From positions 603,679 to 667,678 of the forward strand of contig NZ_LODL01000021.1 in assembly GCF_001551835.1 (NCBI RefSeq): a stretch of DNA of 64,000 bases, in the 5' to 3' direction. Under the pieces are notes generated by a model, which saw only the letters and a list, made by a program, of their open reading frames with translations, was not told where the DNA came from and did not search any database. Shown here piece by piece: positions 42,598-52,343 of the stretch; position 1 is the stretch's first letter; each line of letters begins with the position of its first letter. The position numbers were made by a program, and so were the translations under genes. This stretch comes from Dechloromonas denitrificans (GTDB lineage: Bacteria; Pseudomonadota; Gammaproteobacteria; Burkholderiales; Rhodocyclaceae).

Positions 42598-44274
42598 TCA
42601 GAGAGCAAGCAAGGTATCGAACAGACTGGATGCAATTTCGAGCACCTTGGCAGATGCCTGATAGGCCTGCTGATACTCAATGAGCTTTGCTGCCTCTTCA
42701 TCGCGATTGACGCCGGAGACCGCCTCTTTTGCCGAGTAGGCCTGGTTGTACAAGGCAGTTTGGGCCTCTGAGGAAATTTCAGCTGATGCGGTCTTGTTAC
42801 CGATGTCGTTAACGAAGGCAGCATAGTTATCCTGAAAAGTGGCCTTGCCGCCCGAGGTTGTGTTCTGAATTTGCAGATTCCCAAGCTTCAATGCGTTGCT
42901 TCCGTCCTCTGCACCGGTAGATCCAGCAGCCGAAGCGGCAGCGATGCCTTTCGGATTTGCCGCGATGCTGGCATTGACGGAAAACAGGCGAGCGATATCC
43001 TTGGTCGGCTGGATCGTAAAACTATCTCCGGAGGCCGGCGCCCCTGACAAAGAGAATCCCTGCGTCTGGGCCTGAGTATTGATGTTGGCAAATGAACTAT
43101 CAACCCAGGACTGATTATCGGACAAGCGCTTGAGCGTGTAATTCGTACCGTCATAGGACAGCTGATAATCACTTGCCGTCACATTGGTATAGAAATTGGT
43201 CCCGTTGTTCGGCGGCGGCGTGACCCATGTAGCGCTGAGCGTGCCTGAATTAGTTGATTTCCCAATCACGGTCGGATCGCTGATCGAGAAGAAATCATTG
43301 GCTGGCGCGTTCCCATCGAGATCCAAGCCGAGATCATGCTGGGCATTGAAAGTCAGGGCCAGCGAAGTTGCCATCAAACCCAGTTGATTGAAAGCCGTAT
43401 CCAGTGCCTCGGAGCGAAAACTGAGCAGCCCGCCAAGTTTGCCACCGGTCACCAGGGATTCAGGCAGTTCCTGAACGTTACCAGTGGCGCCTTTCAGACC
43501 AACAACAATACGCGACTGATCGGCCGAAGAATTGAGTGCAACCATTTCGGTGACGCGCGTGCCGATGACAAGTTGCTGCCCGGAACCGACAAAAACGTTA
43601 TAGCTTCCATTGCTATCCGTCGTCGTCGTGACCTTGACCAACTCATTTAGTTTGGAAACCAGTTCATCCCGCTTGTCGAGCAAATCGTTGGCCGGCTGCC
43701 CATTCAAGGCGCTTGCCGAAATGATTCGCTGGTTCAAGCCGGCGATTTCCTGAGTATAGCTGTTGATCGACTCGACAGTACTGCTGATCTGCGAATTGAC
43801 CCCTGACTCAAGTTCATCCAGCCGGCTGTACATGCTTTGAAAGCCCGTAACCATGGTCTGCGCAGCAGAAATCATCGATTGGCGAGACGAAATCAGCGAT
43901 GGGGTACTGACCACCGACTGGATGCCATTGAAAAATTGCTGCATCAGCGGCGTGATACCGGCGTCCTTGTCGGCCAGCATGTTGTCGATCTGGGAAATCT
44001 GGGAGTAGTAAGTATCCAGCGAACTGACGCTGGTCTGCGCGCTCAAGACCTGCTTGTTCAGTGCCTGGTTGTACATACGCTCAACCGTCACGACATGCGT
44101 GCCCTGACCGATACCGCCAGCCCCAGTCATGACCGTCGGATTCGAGGCCTGAACAATACGCTGCCGTGTGTACCCTTCGGCACTCATGTTCGCGATATTG
44201 TTACTGGTCGTCAGCAGGCCTGTTTGCGCCGCGTTGATGCCAGTCATTGCAATGCTGATTAAGCCGCTTCCCAT
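42598..44274 (-). CDS. flgK: Hook-filament junction protein FlgK (HAP1)
   Basis: A 558-residue junction protein. The N-terminus LISIAMTGINAAQTGLLTTSNNIANM and the C-terminus VSGVNRDEEAAKLIEYQQAYQASAKVL (D0 helices, in outline) are the conserved axial-protein signatures. The middle is more variable, as usual. I chose ATG 44274, which gives MGSGLISIA with AAGGAG six bases upstream; ATG 44280 is possible. Confidence 0.95.
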   Translation of the reverse strand: MGSGLISIAMTGINAAQTGLLTTSNNIANMSAEGYTRQRIVQASNPTVMTGAGGIGQGTHVVTVERMYNQALNKQVLSAQTSVSSLDTYYSQISQIDNMLADKDAGITPLMQQFFNGIQSVVSTPSLISSRQSMISAAQTMVTGFQSMYSRLDELESGVNSQISSTVESINSYTQEIAGLNQRIISASALNGQPANDLLDKRDELVSKLNELVKVTTTTDSNGSYNVFVGSGQQLVIGTRVTEMVALNSSADQSRIVVGLKGATGNVQELPESLVTGGKLGGLLSFRSEALDTAFNQLGLMATSLALTFNAQHDLGLDLDGNAPANDFFSISDPTVIGKSTNSGTLSATWVTPPPNNGTNFYTNVTASDYQLSYDGTNYTLKRLSDNQSWVDSSFANINTQAQTQGFSLSGAPASGDSFTIQPTKDIARLFSVNASIAANPKGIAAASAAGSTGAEDGSNALKLGNLQIQNTTSGGKATFQDNYAAFVNDIGNKTASAEISSEAQTALYNQAYSAKEAVSGVNRDEEAAKLIEYQQAYQASAKVLEIASSLFDTLLAL

Positions 44275-44294
44275 ATCCATCTCCTTCCCGTTTG

Positions 44295-44321
44295 TTAACG
44301 GCACAAACAGGATTAACTTGA
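44295..44321 (-). promoter_or_regulatory. Sigma-28 promoter of flgKL
   Basis: On the minus strand TCAAGTTA (44314-44321), 11 bases, then GCCGTTAA (44295-44302). This matches the FliA consensus at 6 of 8 and 7 of 8 positions with exact spacing. It lies between flgJ and flgK, so the late genes flgK, flgL and the lipoprotein can be raised by FliA independently of the flgB operon. Confidence 0.7.
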
Positions 44322-44325
44322 TTCT

Positions 44326-45300
44326 TTAGCCGACCAGCGCCATGCGCAAACTGGGACCATTGATGATCTTGCTCAACTTGTCGGCGTAGCTGGGGTCGGT
44401 TGCGTAACCAGCCCGCTGTAAACCTTTAGCAAACTCCGCGCCATCCTGAGAACCAATCACACCGCTATAACGCGGGTTACTGCGCAACAAGGAAGCATAG
44501 TCACGGAAGGCCTCGTCGTAAGACGAATAGGCGCGGAAGCGTTCGACGCTCTGCTGTGCCTGACCATCGACATATTCTGTGGTTGTCGCATCCACCGTTG
44601 CGCCATTCCAGTTTTTGCCGGCCTTGATCCCAAACAAGTTGTAGCTTGATGAGCCATCGCTCTTGCGAATTTCGCTACGCCCCCAGCCACTCTCCAAGGC
44701 CGCATGACCGACCAGAAATTGGGGTGGAATGCCGGTCGACCGCGAGGCTTCGACCGCCTGTGGCCAGATGCGATTGACGAACTCCTTCGACGAAGTCGGC
44801 CCCTCTGCGTTGCCCAAAGCCGCACCAGCGTTGTTCGACGAAGCAATACCGGCATACGCTGCCGATGTTGGCAAAGCGCTTGGTACTGGCGTGTATTGCA
44901 GATGACGCGCATCGGCAGCGGTCAGCGGCAAGGCACTGCCGGCAGCATTTGCCGGTGCATTCAGACCGGCCTGGGCGTCGGTACCAACCAGGTTGCGGCC
45001 AAGTTGCTGCTCGATCAAGCGGGCAAAACCGATACCCTTGCCAGATCCGGCAATATTCTGGGCCATCTGCTGATCCAGCAGTCCCGTATAGAAGCGGGAC
45101 TGATCGCTGTTGAGCAAACCATCCTGCGGCGTCGCATCGCGCATGCTCTTGATGACCTGTTGCAGAAACAAGGTCTCGAACTGCTGCGCAGCCGCCTTCA
45201 GCCCCTGCTGCGGATCTTTCTGAAACTGGCTACGCAAGTCCTGCGCGGACTTGACGTCAAACGCTGCCCGGCTAGGACTGTCCTGAATTTTGACTGACAT
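44326..45300 (-). CDS. flgJ: Rod-cap and peptidoglycan hydrolase FlgJ
   Basis: A 324-residue bifunctional protein. The N-terminal rod-cap domain (about 30-105) contains AAAQQFETLFLQQVIKSMRDA. A linker of about 70 residues precedes the C-terminal glucosaminidase-type domain (about 165-320), with ALESGWGRSEI and YNLFGIKAGKNWNG. It locally opens peptidoglycan so the rod can pass. It lies 6 bases after flgI in the operon. Confidence 0.95.
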   Translation of the reverse strand: MSVKIQDSPSRAAFDVKSAQDLRSQFQKDPQQGLKAAAQQFETLFLQQVIKSMRDATPQDGLLNSDQSRFYTGLLDQQMAQNIAGSGKGIGFARLIEQQLGRNLVGTDAQAGLNAPANAAGSALPLTAADARHLQYTPVPSALPTSAAYAGIASSNNAGAALGNAEGPTSSKEFVNRIWPQAVEASRSTGIPPQFLVGHAALESGWGRSEIRKSDGSSSYNLFGIKAGKNWNGATVDATTTEYVDGQAQQSVERFRAYSSYDEAFRDYASLLRSNPRYSGVIGSQDGAEFAKGLQRAGYATDPSYADKLSKIINGPSLRMALVG

Positions 45301-45306
45301 TGCGGA

Positions 45307-46401
45307 TCAGATGATTTCAAGGTCGGCACGCAAGGCACCGGCCGCCTTCATGGCCTGCAAAATGGCCAGGAGATCGAGCGGGTTGGCGCCCAGCGCATTC
45401 AATGCCTTGACCACATCGGCCAGGTTGGCGCCAGCCTTGACGTTCATCAGACTGCCATTGTCCTGCTTGACCTGGATATCGGCGCCTTGCCCAAGCTGGG
45501 GTTGCGCGGCATCGACCACGACGGAAAGGCTGCCGTGAGCAACGGCACAGGTCTCCAGGGTGACTTTCTGGTTCATCACTACCGACCCTGTACGCGGGTT
45601 CACAATCACCTTGGCCAAACCGACCACCGGCTTGACATCCAGATTATCGATCCGGCCCAGGAAGGAAACCCGGGCATCGACATCCTCCGGAGCGCGCACC
45701 GCAATCCGCCGGCCATCGACCGCTTGCGCCGTGCCCGGCCCCATGCTTTTATTGATGGCGTCGACGACATTTTGGGCGGTGCCGAAATCGGTGCTGGACA
45801 GTTCGTAATAGACAAAGCCGCCTTGCCCCAAGCCCGATGGCACCGCGCGCTCAACCGTCGCGCCACTGGGGATTCTGCCCGCCGAAAGATGGTTGACCGT
45901 AACCTTGGAGCCGCCGGAAGAAGCCCCCACGCCGCCAACCAGCACATTGCCCTGGGCAATGGCATAGACCTGCCCGTCAGCCCCCTTGAGTTGGGTCATC
46001 AGCAAGGTACCGCCGCGCAGGCTCTTGGCATTGCCCATCGAGGAGACGGTGACGTCGATCGGCTGGCCGGGCTTGGAAAAGGCCGGCATGCTGGCGGTAA
46101 TCATCACCGCAGCGACATTCTTCAGTTGGAGCTTTTGTCCCTGCTCCTGAGTCAGATTGACCCCCATCTGCGACAGCATGTTGCCAATCGCCTGCGTGGT
46201 GAAAGGGGTTTGCGTCGTCTGGTCGCCGGTATTGTCGAGACCGACCACGATGCCGTAACCGATCAACTGGTTGTTACGCACCCCCTGAATGCTGGCCAGA
46301 TCCTTGATCCGCTCGGCAAGCACCGTCTGGCTCCAGAGCGGCAACAGACAAGCGGCCACAATTGCCGCCTGCCGGTATACCTTGCCGCTATTCGTCTTCA
46401 T
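45307..46401 (-). CDS. flgI: P-ring protein FlgI
   Basis: A 364-residue periplasmic ring protein with an N-terminal signal peptide (AAIVAACLLPLWSQTVLA), followed by the highly conserved RIKDLASIQGVRNNQLIGYG and GLDNTGDQ. It forms the P ring around the distal rod with the FlgA chaperone. It follows flgH by 23 bases. Confidence 0.97.
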   Translation of the reverse strand: MKTNSGKVYRQAAIVAACLLPLWSQTVLAERIKDLASIQGVRNNQLIGYGIVVGLDNTGDQTTQTPFTTQAIGNMLSQMGVNLTQEQGQKLQLKNVAAVMITASMPAFSKPGQPIDVTVSSMGNAKSLRGGTLLMTQLKGADGQVYAIAQGNVLVGGVGASSGGSKVTVNHLSAGRIPSGATVERAVPSGLGQGGFVYYELSSTDFGTAQNVVDAINKSMGPGTAQAVDGRRIAVRAPEDVDARVSFLGRIDNLDVKPVVGLAKVIVNPRTGSVVMNQKVTLETCAVAHGSLSVVVDAAQPQLGQGADIQVKQDNGSLMNVKAGANLADVVKALNALGANPLDLLAILQAMKAAGALRADLEII

Positions 46402-46424
46402 GATGCTCCTCCGCGAGATTTTCC

Positions 46425-47081
46425 CTAGAACGGCATCACATTAAGGAAGAAACGTGCCAGCCAGCCCATGATCTGCCCTTCGCTGATCTGACCGGCTGAT
46501 TTGTACTCGATCCGGGCATCGGCGACTTTGGAAGATTCGATCGTGTTGAAGGCATCGACAAAGCTCGGGTTGATAACTCCGGAAATCCGGACGAACTCCT
46601 GCTCGTGACCAATCGCCAGTTGCTTCTCGCCCGACACCAGCATGTTGCCGTTCGGCATCACATCAATAACCGTCACGGTGATATTGCCGGTAAAGACATT
46701 GTTGTTGGCCGCCTCACCCTTGCCGCTGAAGGCATTGGAACTCGATGCATCGAGATCGAGGCCAAGCAGGCCCTTGCCGGGCAAGCCGCTCAGTGCGGAA
46801 ACCGAGGCCTTCGAGGAGTTCGACTTGTCCAGCTTGCTGTTGGACTTGGCGGAAGCCGTCGTGCTTTCGGTAATCTTGACGGTAATCGTATCGCCGACAA
46901 ACCGGGCGCGCCGGTCTTCAAACAGCGGCCGGCTGTACCCGACCTGATAGATCGAGCCGTTACCGTTGGCCATATCGAAACGCGGCGTCGGCCTCGCTGT
47001 CATCGGCTGATGCACATTGGTCGGCGGCACTGTCGTACATCCGGCGATGGCCAGCATGGCGATCAAAAGAATACGGTTCAT
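46425..47081 (-). CDS. flgH: L-ring lipoprotein FlgH
   Basis: A 218-residue outer-membrane ring lipoprotein. The lipobox LAIAGC lies at residues 10-15, followed by NGSIYQVGYSRPLFEDRRAR (conserved) and FSGKGEAANNNVFTGNITVTV (in outline). It forms the L ring. It follows flgG by 9 bases. Confidence 0.96.
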   Translation of the reverse strand: MNRILLIAMLAIAGCTTVPPTNVHQPMTARPTPRFDMANGNGSIYQVGYSRPLFEDRRARFVGDTITVKITESTTASAKSNSKLDKSNSSKASVSALSGLPGKGLLGLDLDASSSNAFSGKGEAANNNVFTGNITVTVIDVMPNGNMLVSGEKQLAIGHEQEFVRISGVINPSFVDAFNTIESSKVADARIEYKSAGQISEGQIMGWLARFFLNVMPF

Positions 47082-47090
47082 GGCGTTACC

Positions 47091-47873
47091 TCACAACTGG
47101 GTCAGGCGCCCCAACATGGCATCCGAGGTCGACACGACCTTGGAGTTGAGTTCATAGGCGCGCTGGGTCTGAATCATCGTCACCAGTTCCTCCGCCACAT
47201 TGACGTTGGAGGTTTCGACATAGCCCTGATTGACGGCGCCGGCACCGTTGGTGCCCGGGGTGTTCGGCGTCGGCGTGCCGCTCGCCGCCGTCTCCTGAAA
47301 CAGGTTCTGCCCGATGCTCAGCAGACCGCCCGGATTAATAAAGGTGGCCAACTGGATACTACCGATCTGGGTCGTCGCGGCATTACCGGCCTGCGTGATG
47401 GAGACGGTGCCATCGGTCCCGACGGTGACCGACAGCGCATCGGCCGGGATGGTGATGTTGGGCTGCAGCGGATATCCATCGGAGGTGACGATCTGCCCCT
47501 GGTTATCCTTCTGAAAGGCGCCATCACGGGTATAGGCGGTTGTGCCATCAGGCAGCAGCACCTGGAAAAAGCCATTGCCCTGGACCGCTATATCGAGCGT
47601 GCCATCGGTCTTCTGCAGATTACCCTGAGTGAAGATTCTTGCGGTCGACACCGGCCGGACCCCGGTTCCCAGCTGCAAGCCGGTCGGAATCTGCGTCTGC
47701 TGCGAGGACTGCGCGCCGGGCTGGCGCAGGGTCTGGTAGAGCAGATCTTCAAAGACAGCGCGCCCGCGCTTGAAGCCATTGGTACTGACGTTGGCCAGAT
47801 TGTTGGAAATGACATCCAGCTGAGTCTGCTGGGCATCGAGGCCGGTACGGGCAATCCACAGGGAACGGATCAT
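47091..47873 (-). CDS. flgG: Distal rod protein FlgG
   Basis: A 260-residue rod protein, the usual length. The N-terminus [20 protein letters not shown], the central [19 protein letters not shown] and the C-terminus [22 protein letters not shown] are the axial-protein signatures. It forms the distal rod that crosses the P and L rings. Confidence 0.97.
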   Translation of the reverse strand: MIRSLWIARTGLDAQQTQLDVISNNLANVSTNGFKRGRAVFEDLLYQTLRQPGAQSSQQTQIPTGLQLGTGVRPVSTARIFTQGNLQKTDGTLDIAVQGNGFFQVLLPDGTTAYTRDGAFQKDNQGQIVTSDGYPLQPNITIPADALSVTVGTDGTVSITQAGNAATTQIGSIQLATFINPGGLLSIGQNLFQETAASGTPTPNTPGTNGAGAVNQGYVETSNVNVAEELVTMIQTQRAYELNSKVVSTSDAMLGRLTQL

Positions 47874-47886
47874 GATTCAGGTCCTA

Positions 47887-48630
47887 TCAGGAACTCATGG
47901 AGAGCAGCTGATCCGCCCGCTGGGCGTTGGTATCGGCTGTCTGCAGCATCTTCACTTGCATTTCGAACTGACGGGAAAGGCTGATCAGATTGACCATGGC
48001 ATCCGTCACATTCACGTTACTGCCTTCCAGCGTGCCGGCAGCGAGCTTGACCTGCTCATTGGCTGGCGCCGGCTGGCCATCACGCATCCGGAACAGGCCA
48101 TCGGCACCGCGCACCATGTCGGCCTCCGGCGGATTGACCAGTTTGATCCGACCGATGGCATTGGAAATATTCGGCGTACCAAAAGTCGGGACGACGGACA
48201 CGGTGCCGTCTGGTGCGATTTCAATATTATTATCGGGCGGGATATTGATTGGCCCGCCATCGCCAGCCACGGCGTAGCCGCCCTTGGTTTGCAATTGGCC
48301 GGTCACGTCCACATCCAGGCTGCCGGCTCGCGTATAGGCTTCGCTGCCGTCGGGCAACTGCACCGCGATCCAGCCTTTGCCATTGACCGCAACATCCAGA
48401 TTGCGCCCGGTGAACATCAGCGGCCCCTGATCCATCACATCGCTGACCGAAGCATCGACCACGAACGCCCGCGTCGGCATGCCCTCGCCTTGGATCGGTA
48501 CGGCGCGGAAACGATGTTCCTGCGACTTGAAGCCGATGGTGCTGGCATTGGCAAGGTTGTTCGCCGTCCCGGCCTGCTGCATGAAAACATGCTTGGCGCC
48601 GGTCATCGCGGTGTAGATCAGACGATCCAT
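47887..48630 (-). CDS. flgF: Proximal rod protein FlgF
   Basis: A 247-residue rod protein with the axial motifs LIYTAMTGAKHVFMQQAGTANNLANAST at the N-terminus (in outline), GKGWIAVQLPDGSEAYTRAG in the middle and SNVNVTDAMVNLISLSRQFEMQ at the C-terminus. It is between flgE and flgG, as in other bacteria. Confidence 0.96.
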   Translation of the reverse strand: MDRLIYTAMTGAKHVFMQQAGTANNLANASTIGFKSQEHRFRAVPIQGEGMPTRAFVVDASVSDVMDQGPLMFTGRNLDVAVNGKGWIAVQLPDGSEAYTRAGSLDVDVTGQLQTKGGYAVAGDGGPINIPPDNNIEIAPDGTVSVVPTFGTPNISNAIGRIKLVNPPEADMVRGADGLFRMRDGQPAPANEQVKLAAGTLEGSNVNVTDAMVNLISLSRQFEMQVKMLQTADTNAQRADQLLSMSS

Positions 48631-48649
48631 TCAATCAGCTCCGTGCGGC

Positions 48650-49960
48650 TTAGCGGATATTGACCAGGGTCTGCATGATCTGATCCTGGGTCTTGATCGA
48701 CTGTGCATTTGCCTGGTAATTGCGCTGCTGAACGATCATGGCGACCAATTCACCGGTCAGGTCAACGTTGGACTCTTCCACCGCGCCCGACTGCAGGACG
48801 CCGAGCGTCCCGGTATCCGGCGTTCCCACCATCGGCTGACCGGAAGCGGCGGTTTCGATCCAGGCATTGTTGCCGATGGCCATCAAACCATTCGGATTGA
48901 TGAAGTTGGCCAGAACGATCTGCGCCATATTCTTGGTCTGGCCGTTGCTGTAGTTACCCTGGACGACGCCGTCCGGGCCGATGGAGAGACCCGACAGGTT
49001 GCCGGAGGCATAACCGTCCTGGGTCAGCTTGTCGACACTGAAATCGCTACCGTATTGGGTACATTCACCAAAATTGATGGTAAACGCCAAGGGAGAAGTT
49101 GCACTATTTGTCAGGCCATTGGCGGTCATCACCGCGCCAAGATTGATACTGACGTTGGTCGGCGTTGCCGTCGTAGGAGACACAATCTTGCCATTGGTGT
49201 CGAACTCGAGGCGAGTCGGTGGAATACCATGGGCACTCTGATTTGTTCCATCCACTTGATAGCGTACATCCCACACACTATTTCCAGCAGTGGCCGGTGG
49301 GTTGGCCGCAGGATCCAGCTTAACGAAATACATTGTCAGGGTATGAGGATTACCCAAGGTATCGTAGATGGTCAGAGCAGTTGAATAGTTGTAGCTATTC
49401 GTATCGGGTGCGGTAGTTGCTGTAGCCGGATTCACCCATGTTTTAACTGATTCAGTCGAATCGAGTTGCAGCCCGGCCGTTACGCCGTCCGATGTCGAGC
49501 CAGTGACCTTGGGCGGAATGCTCGCCGTCGAGATCTGCAGCGCAGTCGGCGTCGTCGGTGTGATTTTCCCGGAGGCATCGGCCATATAGCCGGTCAGATT
49601 ATCCTGGGAGTCATTGACGATGAAACCGTTCGAATCAACGTGAAACTGGCCGTTTCTTGAGTAGGTAACGGCGCCATCCTGAGTTAGCCGATAAAAGCCC
49701 GAGCCGTTGATCGCAACATCCATCGAGTTGCTGGTCGTCGTAATATTGCCCTGCGTGTACTGCTGGACGATGGCCGCCGCGGAAGTACCGATACCGACCT
49801 GCGAAGCACCACTACCGGACAGCGATGCGGCGTAAACATCCGCGAAATGCGTGGATGCCCCCTTGAAGCCGACGGTACTTGCGTTAGCAATATTATTGCT
49901 GGTCACATCCAGCGCCCTGGATGCAGAGTTGAGGCCACTCAGCCCTTGTTGGAATGCCAT
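48650..49960 (-). CDS. flgE: Hook protein FlgE
   Basis: A 436-residue hook subunit. The N-terminus FQQGLSGLNSASRALDVTSN and the C-terminus EESNVDLTGELVAMIVQQRN carry the axial D0 helices. The middle has hook-specific beta domains (LTIYDTLGNPHTLTMYFVKL), in a moderately AT-richer variable part. Hook length is set by FliK. It follows flgD by 15 bases. Confidence 0.97.
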   Translation of the reverse strand: MAFQQGLSGLNSASRALDVTSNNIANASTVGFKGASTHFADVYAASLSGSGASQVGIGTSAAAIVQQYTQGNITTTSNSMDVAINGSGFYRLTQDGAVTYSRNGQFHVDSNGFIVNDSQDNLTGYMADASGKITPTTPTALQISTASIPPKVTGSTSDGVTAGLQLDSTESVKTWVNPATATTAPDTNSYNYSTALTIYDTLGNPHTLTMYFVKLDPAANPPATAGNSVWDVRYQVDGTNQSAHGIPPTRLEFDTNGKIVSPTTATPTNVSINLGAVMTANGLTNSATSPLAFTINFGECTQYGSDFSVDKLTQDGYASGNLSGLSIGPDGVVQGNYSNGQTKNMAQIVLANFINPNGLMAIGNNAWIETAASGQPMVGTPDTGTLGVLQSGAVEESNVDLTGELVAMIVQQRNYQANAQSIKTQDQIMQTLVNIR

Positions 49961-49975
49961 TACTGTCTCCCGGAA

Positions 49976-50650
49976 TTACATGAATTGCAGAACTTCATCG
50001 AACGCCACCGTTTCGCCTGAGCTCAATTCCAGTTCGAAACTCGATCCGTTCTTAACGACAGCAGATACCGTGCCAACCTGAATCGGCGTGGCGGTGACCT
50101 TGGTTCCCGCCTTGCTGGCCTCGATCGTGAAGGTGTATTTGCCATCGGCAAGCTGTGTACCGCTGGCGTTCTTGCCATCCCACGCGAAGGCGACGATACC
50201 CGCCGACTGCTTGCCCAGGTCCTGGGTCTGCACCACGGCGCCGGCAGCGTTTTTGATGGTGACGGTGACCTTGTCGGCAGCACTGCCCAGACTGACACCA
50301 CCTTGGGTTACACCCTTGGAGAGGACAAGGTTCGAGCCTTCGGTTAGCACTTGCGAACCAATGGCGCCCGCCGCTTGCAGGGCCTGGGAGGTGTTATACG
50401 AAGAAAGCAGCTTGGTCAGTGTCGTATTCAACCCCTGAATCCCTTCCAGCGTGCTGATCTGCGCCAACTGCGAGGTCATCTGGGCGTTGTCCATCGGATT
50501 CAGCGGATCCTGGTTCTGCAACTGGGTCGTCAGCATGGTCAGAAAACTGTTCTGCAGATCCTGGGCTTTGTTCGTGGAAGATTTGCTGTTTGTGCCATTC
50601 AATGCCGCAATAACATCGGCATTCGAACTGGTTGAACTCACGGTGCTCAT
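49976..50650 (-). CDS. flgD: Hook cap/assembly protein FlgD
   Basis: A 224-residue hook-cap protein. The conserved N-terminus is FLTMLTTQLQNQDPLNPMDNAQMTSQLAQ (in outline), followed by a FlgD Tudor-like and FnIII-like region with FAWDGKNASGTQLADGKYTF. It is required for hook polymerisation and leaves when the hook is complete. Confidence 0.96.
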   Translation of the reverse strand: MSTVSSTSSNADVIAALNGTNSKSSTNKAQDLQNSFLTMLTTQLQNQDPLNPMDNAQMTSQLAQISTLEGIQGLNTTLTKLLSSYNTSQALQAAGAIGSQVLTEGSNLVLSKGVTQGGVSLGSAADKVTVTIKNAAGAVVQTQDLGKQSAGIVAFAWDGKNASGTQLADGKYTFTIEASKAGTKVTATPIQVGTVSAVVKNGSSFELELSSGETVAFDEVLQFM

Positions 50651-50662
50651 TGGAATCTCCGG

Positions 50663-51076
50663 TTAGTTTTGGCCAATGCTCAGGGTACGCAGCATCATGG
50701 TCTTGGCGGTATTCATCACCTCGACGTTCGTCTGATAGGAACGCGAAGCAGAAATCATGTTGGTCATTTCCTCGACCACGTTGACGTTCGAAAACGCGAC
50801 GTAGCCCTTTTCATCTGCAGCCGGATTCTTGGGGTCATAGACCATGCGTGGCGGTGAGGCATCCTCGACGATCTGCCGCACACGAACACCTTTTGAACTC
50901 TCGCCCACATTGCCCATCGGCGTCGCCTCGAATACGACCTGTTTAGCCCGGTAAGGCTTGCCGTCGGCAGAAATGACACTGTCTGCATTGGCCAGGTTGG
51001 AAGCGGTTGTATTCAGGCGCATCGACTGCGCCGTCATGGCGCTGGAGGAAACCTTGAAAACATTGAAGAGGCTCAT
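50663..51076 (-). CDS. flgC: Proximal rod protein FlgC
   Basis: A 137-residue rod protein. The N-terminus FNVFKVSSSAMTAQSMRLNT and ASNLANADS motif, and the C-terminus VNVVEEMTNMISASRSYQTN, are the standard axial helices. It starts 10 bases after flgB. Confidence 0.97.
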   Translation of the reverse strand: MSLFNVFKVSSSAMTAQSMRLNTTASNLANADSVISADGKPYRAKQVVFEATPMGNVGESSKGVRVRQIVEDASPPRMVYDPKNPAADEKGYVAFSNVNVVEEMTNMISASRSYQTNVEVMNTAKTMMLRTLSIGQN

Positions 51077-51086
51077 CTAAGACTCC

Positions 51087-51494
51087 TTAGCTCGAAGTAT
51101 TCGCCAGGGCGCTACGGATACCCTTGAACTTGTCGCTGATAAACTGGCTGACGATCTGGTACTGCAGGGCGTTTTCGGCAATCTGCGAGCGCTCGACGTC
51201 CATATCGACCGTGTTGCCATCCGCCGCCGACTGGGTTTCAGTCCGAAACTGCAGGGCCGCCGCACCAGTCATACCACTACCCTGCTGATGGCCCGATGCG
51301 GTCGTCGCCAAGGCAATGCTGCCGTTGCCACGCCCGGACATGGCGTTCTGCATGGCCTTGTCGAAGCTGAAGTCCCGCGCCTTGTAATTGGGTGTATCAG
51401 CATTGGCGATATTGGACGCCAGTACCTGATGGCGCTGCGTACGCAGGTTCATCGCCTGGCTATAAACTGAAAGGTGTTGTTCAAGACTGCTCAT
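51087..51494 (-). CDS. flgB: Proximal rod protein FlgB
   Basis: A 135-residue rod protein and the first gene of the leftward operon flgB to flgL. LRTQRHQVLASNIANADTPNY is the conserved N-terminal helix, and DMDVERSQIAENALQYQIV the C-terminal one. A sigma-54 type site lies about 35-45 bases upstream. It is divergent from flgA across 169 bases. Confidence 0.97.
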   Translation of the reverse strand: MSSLEQHLSVYSQAMNLRTQRHQVLASNIANADTPNYKARDFSFDKAMQNAMSGRGNGSIALATTASGHQQGSGMTGAAALQFRTETQSAADGNTVDMDVERSQIAENALQYQIVSQFISDKFKGIRSALANTSS

Positions 51495-51525
51495 GCCGGA
51501 CTCCCAAAGAATGCTGAGCTTTAAA

Positions 51526-51541
51526 AGCAGACTTCATGCCA
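51526..51541 (-). promoter_or_regulatory. Sigma-54 promoter of the flgB operon
   Basis: On the minus strand TGGCATGAAGTCTGCT has GG and GC exactly 10 bases apart, a near-perfect -24 element (TGGCAT) and an acceptable -12 element (CTGCT). It is the only such site in the 169-base flgA-flgB gap; I found none facing flgA. Confidence 0.6.
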
Positions 51542-51663
51542 CTTGAAAAATCTTGGAAATCGGCAGAATCCGGCAATGGCTTTATCTGTATTCGGCAAAA
51601 CTTGCCGCCATGGCTAGGCAATTATTTGCCCCATGCCCAAGCGGCGTCGGGCAAAATGTCGAA

Positions 51664-52341
51664 ATGCCTTCCAGAAGCCTTCTTTTTGCCCTGCTGCTCG
51701 TCATCGCAAGCCCCCTGCTCTGCGCTGAATTTGACCCGGTCCTGGACACTGCCGAGCGGTATGTTCGCGCCCAGACACAAGGCTTACCCGGCAAGGTGAC
51801 GATCGCAATGGGCAAGCTCGACGCCAGCAGGTTGCCGCCGTGCACCGCGCATGAGGCGTTTTCCCCCCCTGGCACCCGTATGATCGGAAAGACACACGTC
51901 GGCGTCCGCTGCCTCGGCCCCAACATCTGGAGTGTGCTGGTCCCCGTCCAAATCGCCATCACCGGCAATTACGTCAGCACCGCCCGCGCCCTGGCAGCCG
52001 GCCAGCTCATCCAACCGGGAGATCTGGTCAGCAGTACAGGCGACTTGAGTACGCTGCCCGCCGGGGTTGTTGCCGACCCCGCCCTCGCCATCGGTAAAAC
52101 CTTGCGTAATTCGCTAGGCGCAGGGCAACCCCTCCGCGACAATCAACTGCTCGCACCGATGGTCATTCGCCAGGGACAAACCGTTCGTGTGCTATCAAAG
52201 GGCTCGGGATTCGCCGTCAGCAGTGAAGGCAGAGCTCTTTCCAACGCCAGCGAAGGACAGATTGCCCAAATCCGCATGCCATCCGGGCAGACCGTCAGCG
52301 GTATCGCCAAAAGCGACGGCAGCATAGAAATTTCTTTTTAA
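51664..52341 (+). CDS. flgA: P-ring assembly chaperone FlgA
   Basis: A 225-residue periplasmic chaperone for FlgI. I chose ATG 51664, because it puts a clean signal peptide (SLLFALLLVIASPLLCA) at the N-terminus; ATG 51610 and a start at 51553 would place about 20-37 odd residues before it. The C-terminal SAF/ChapFlgA domain has GQLIQPGDLVSS, VADPALAIGKTLRNSLGAGQ and VRVLSKGSGFAVSSEGRAL. It begins the rightward flgA-flgM-flgN set. Confidence 0.92.
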   Translation: MPSRSLLFALLLVIASPLLCAEFDPVLDTAERYVRAQTQGLPGKVTIAMGKLDASRLPPCTAHEAFSPPGTRMIGKTHVGVRCLGPNIWSVLVPVQIAITGNYVSTARALAAGQLIQPGDLVSSTGDLSTLPAGVVADPALAIGKTLRNSLGAGQPLRDNQLLAPMVIRQGQTVRVLSKGSGFAVSSEGRALSNASEGQIAQIRMPSGQTVSGIAKSDGSIEISF

Positions 52342-52343
52342 GC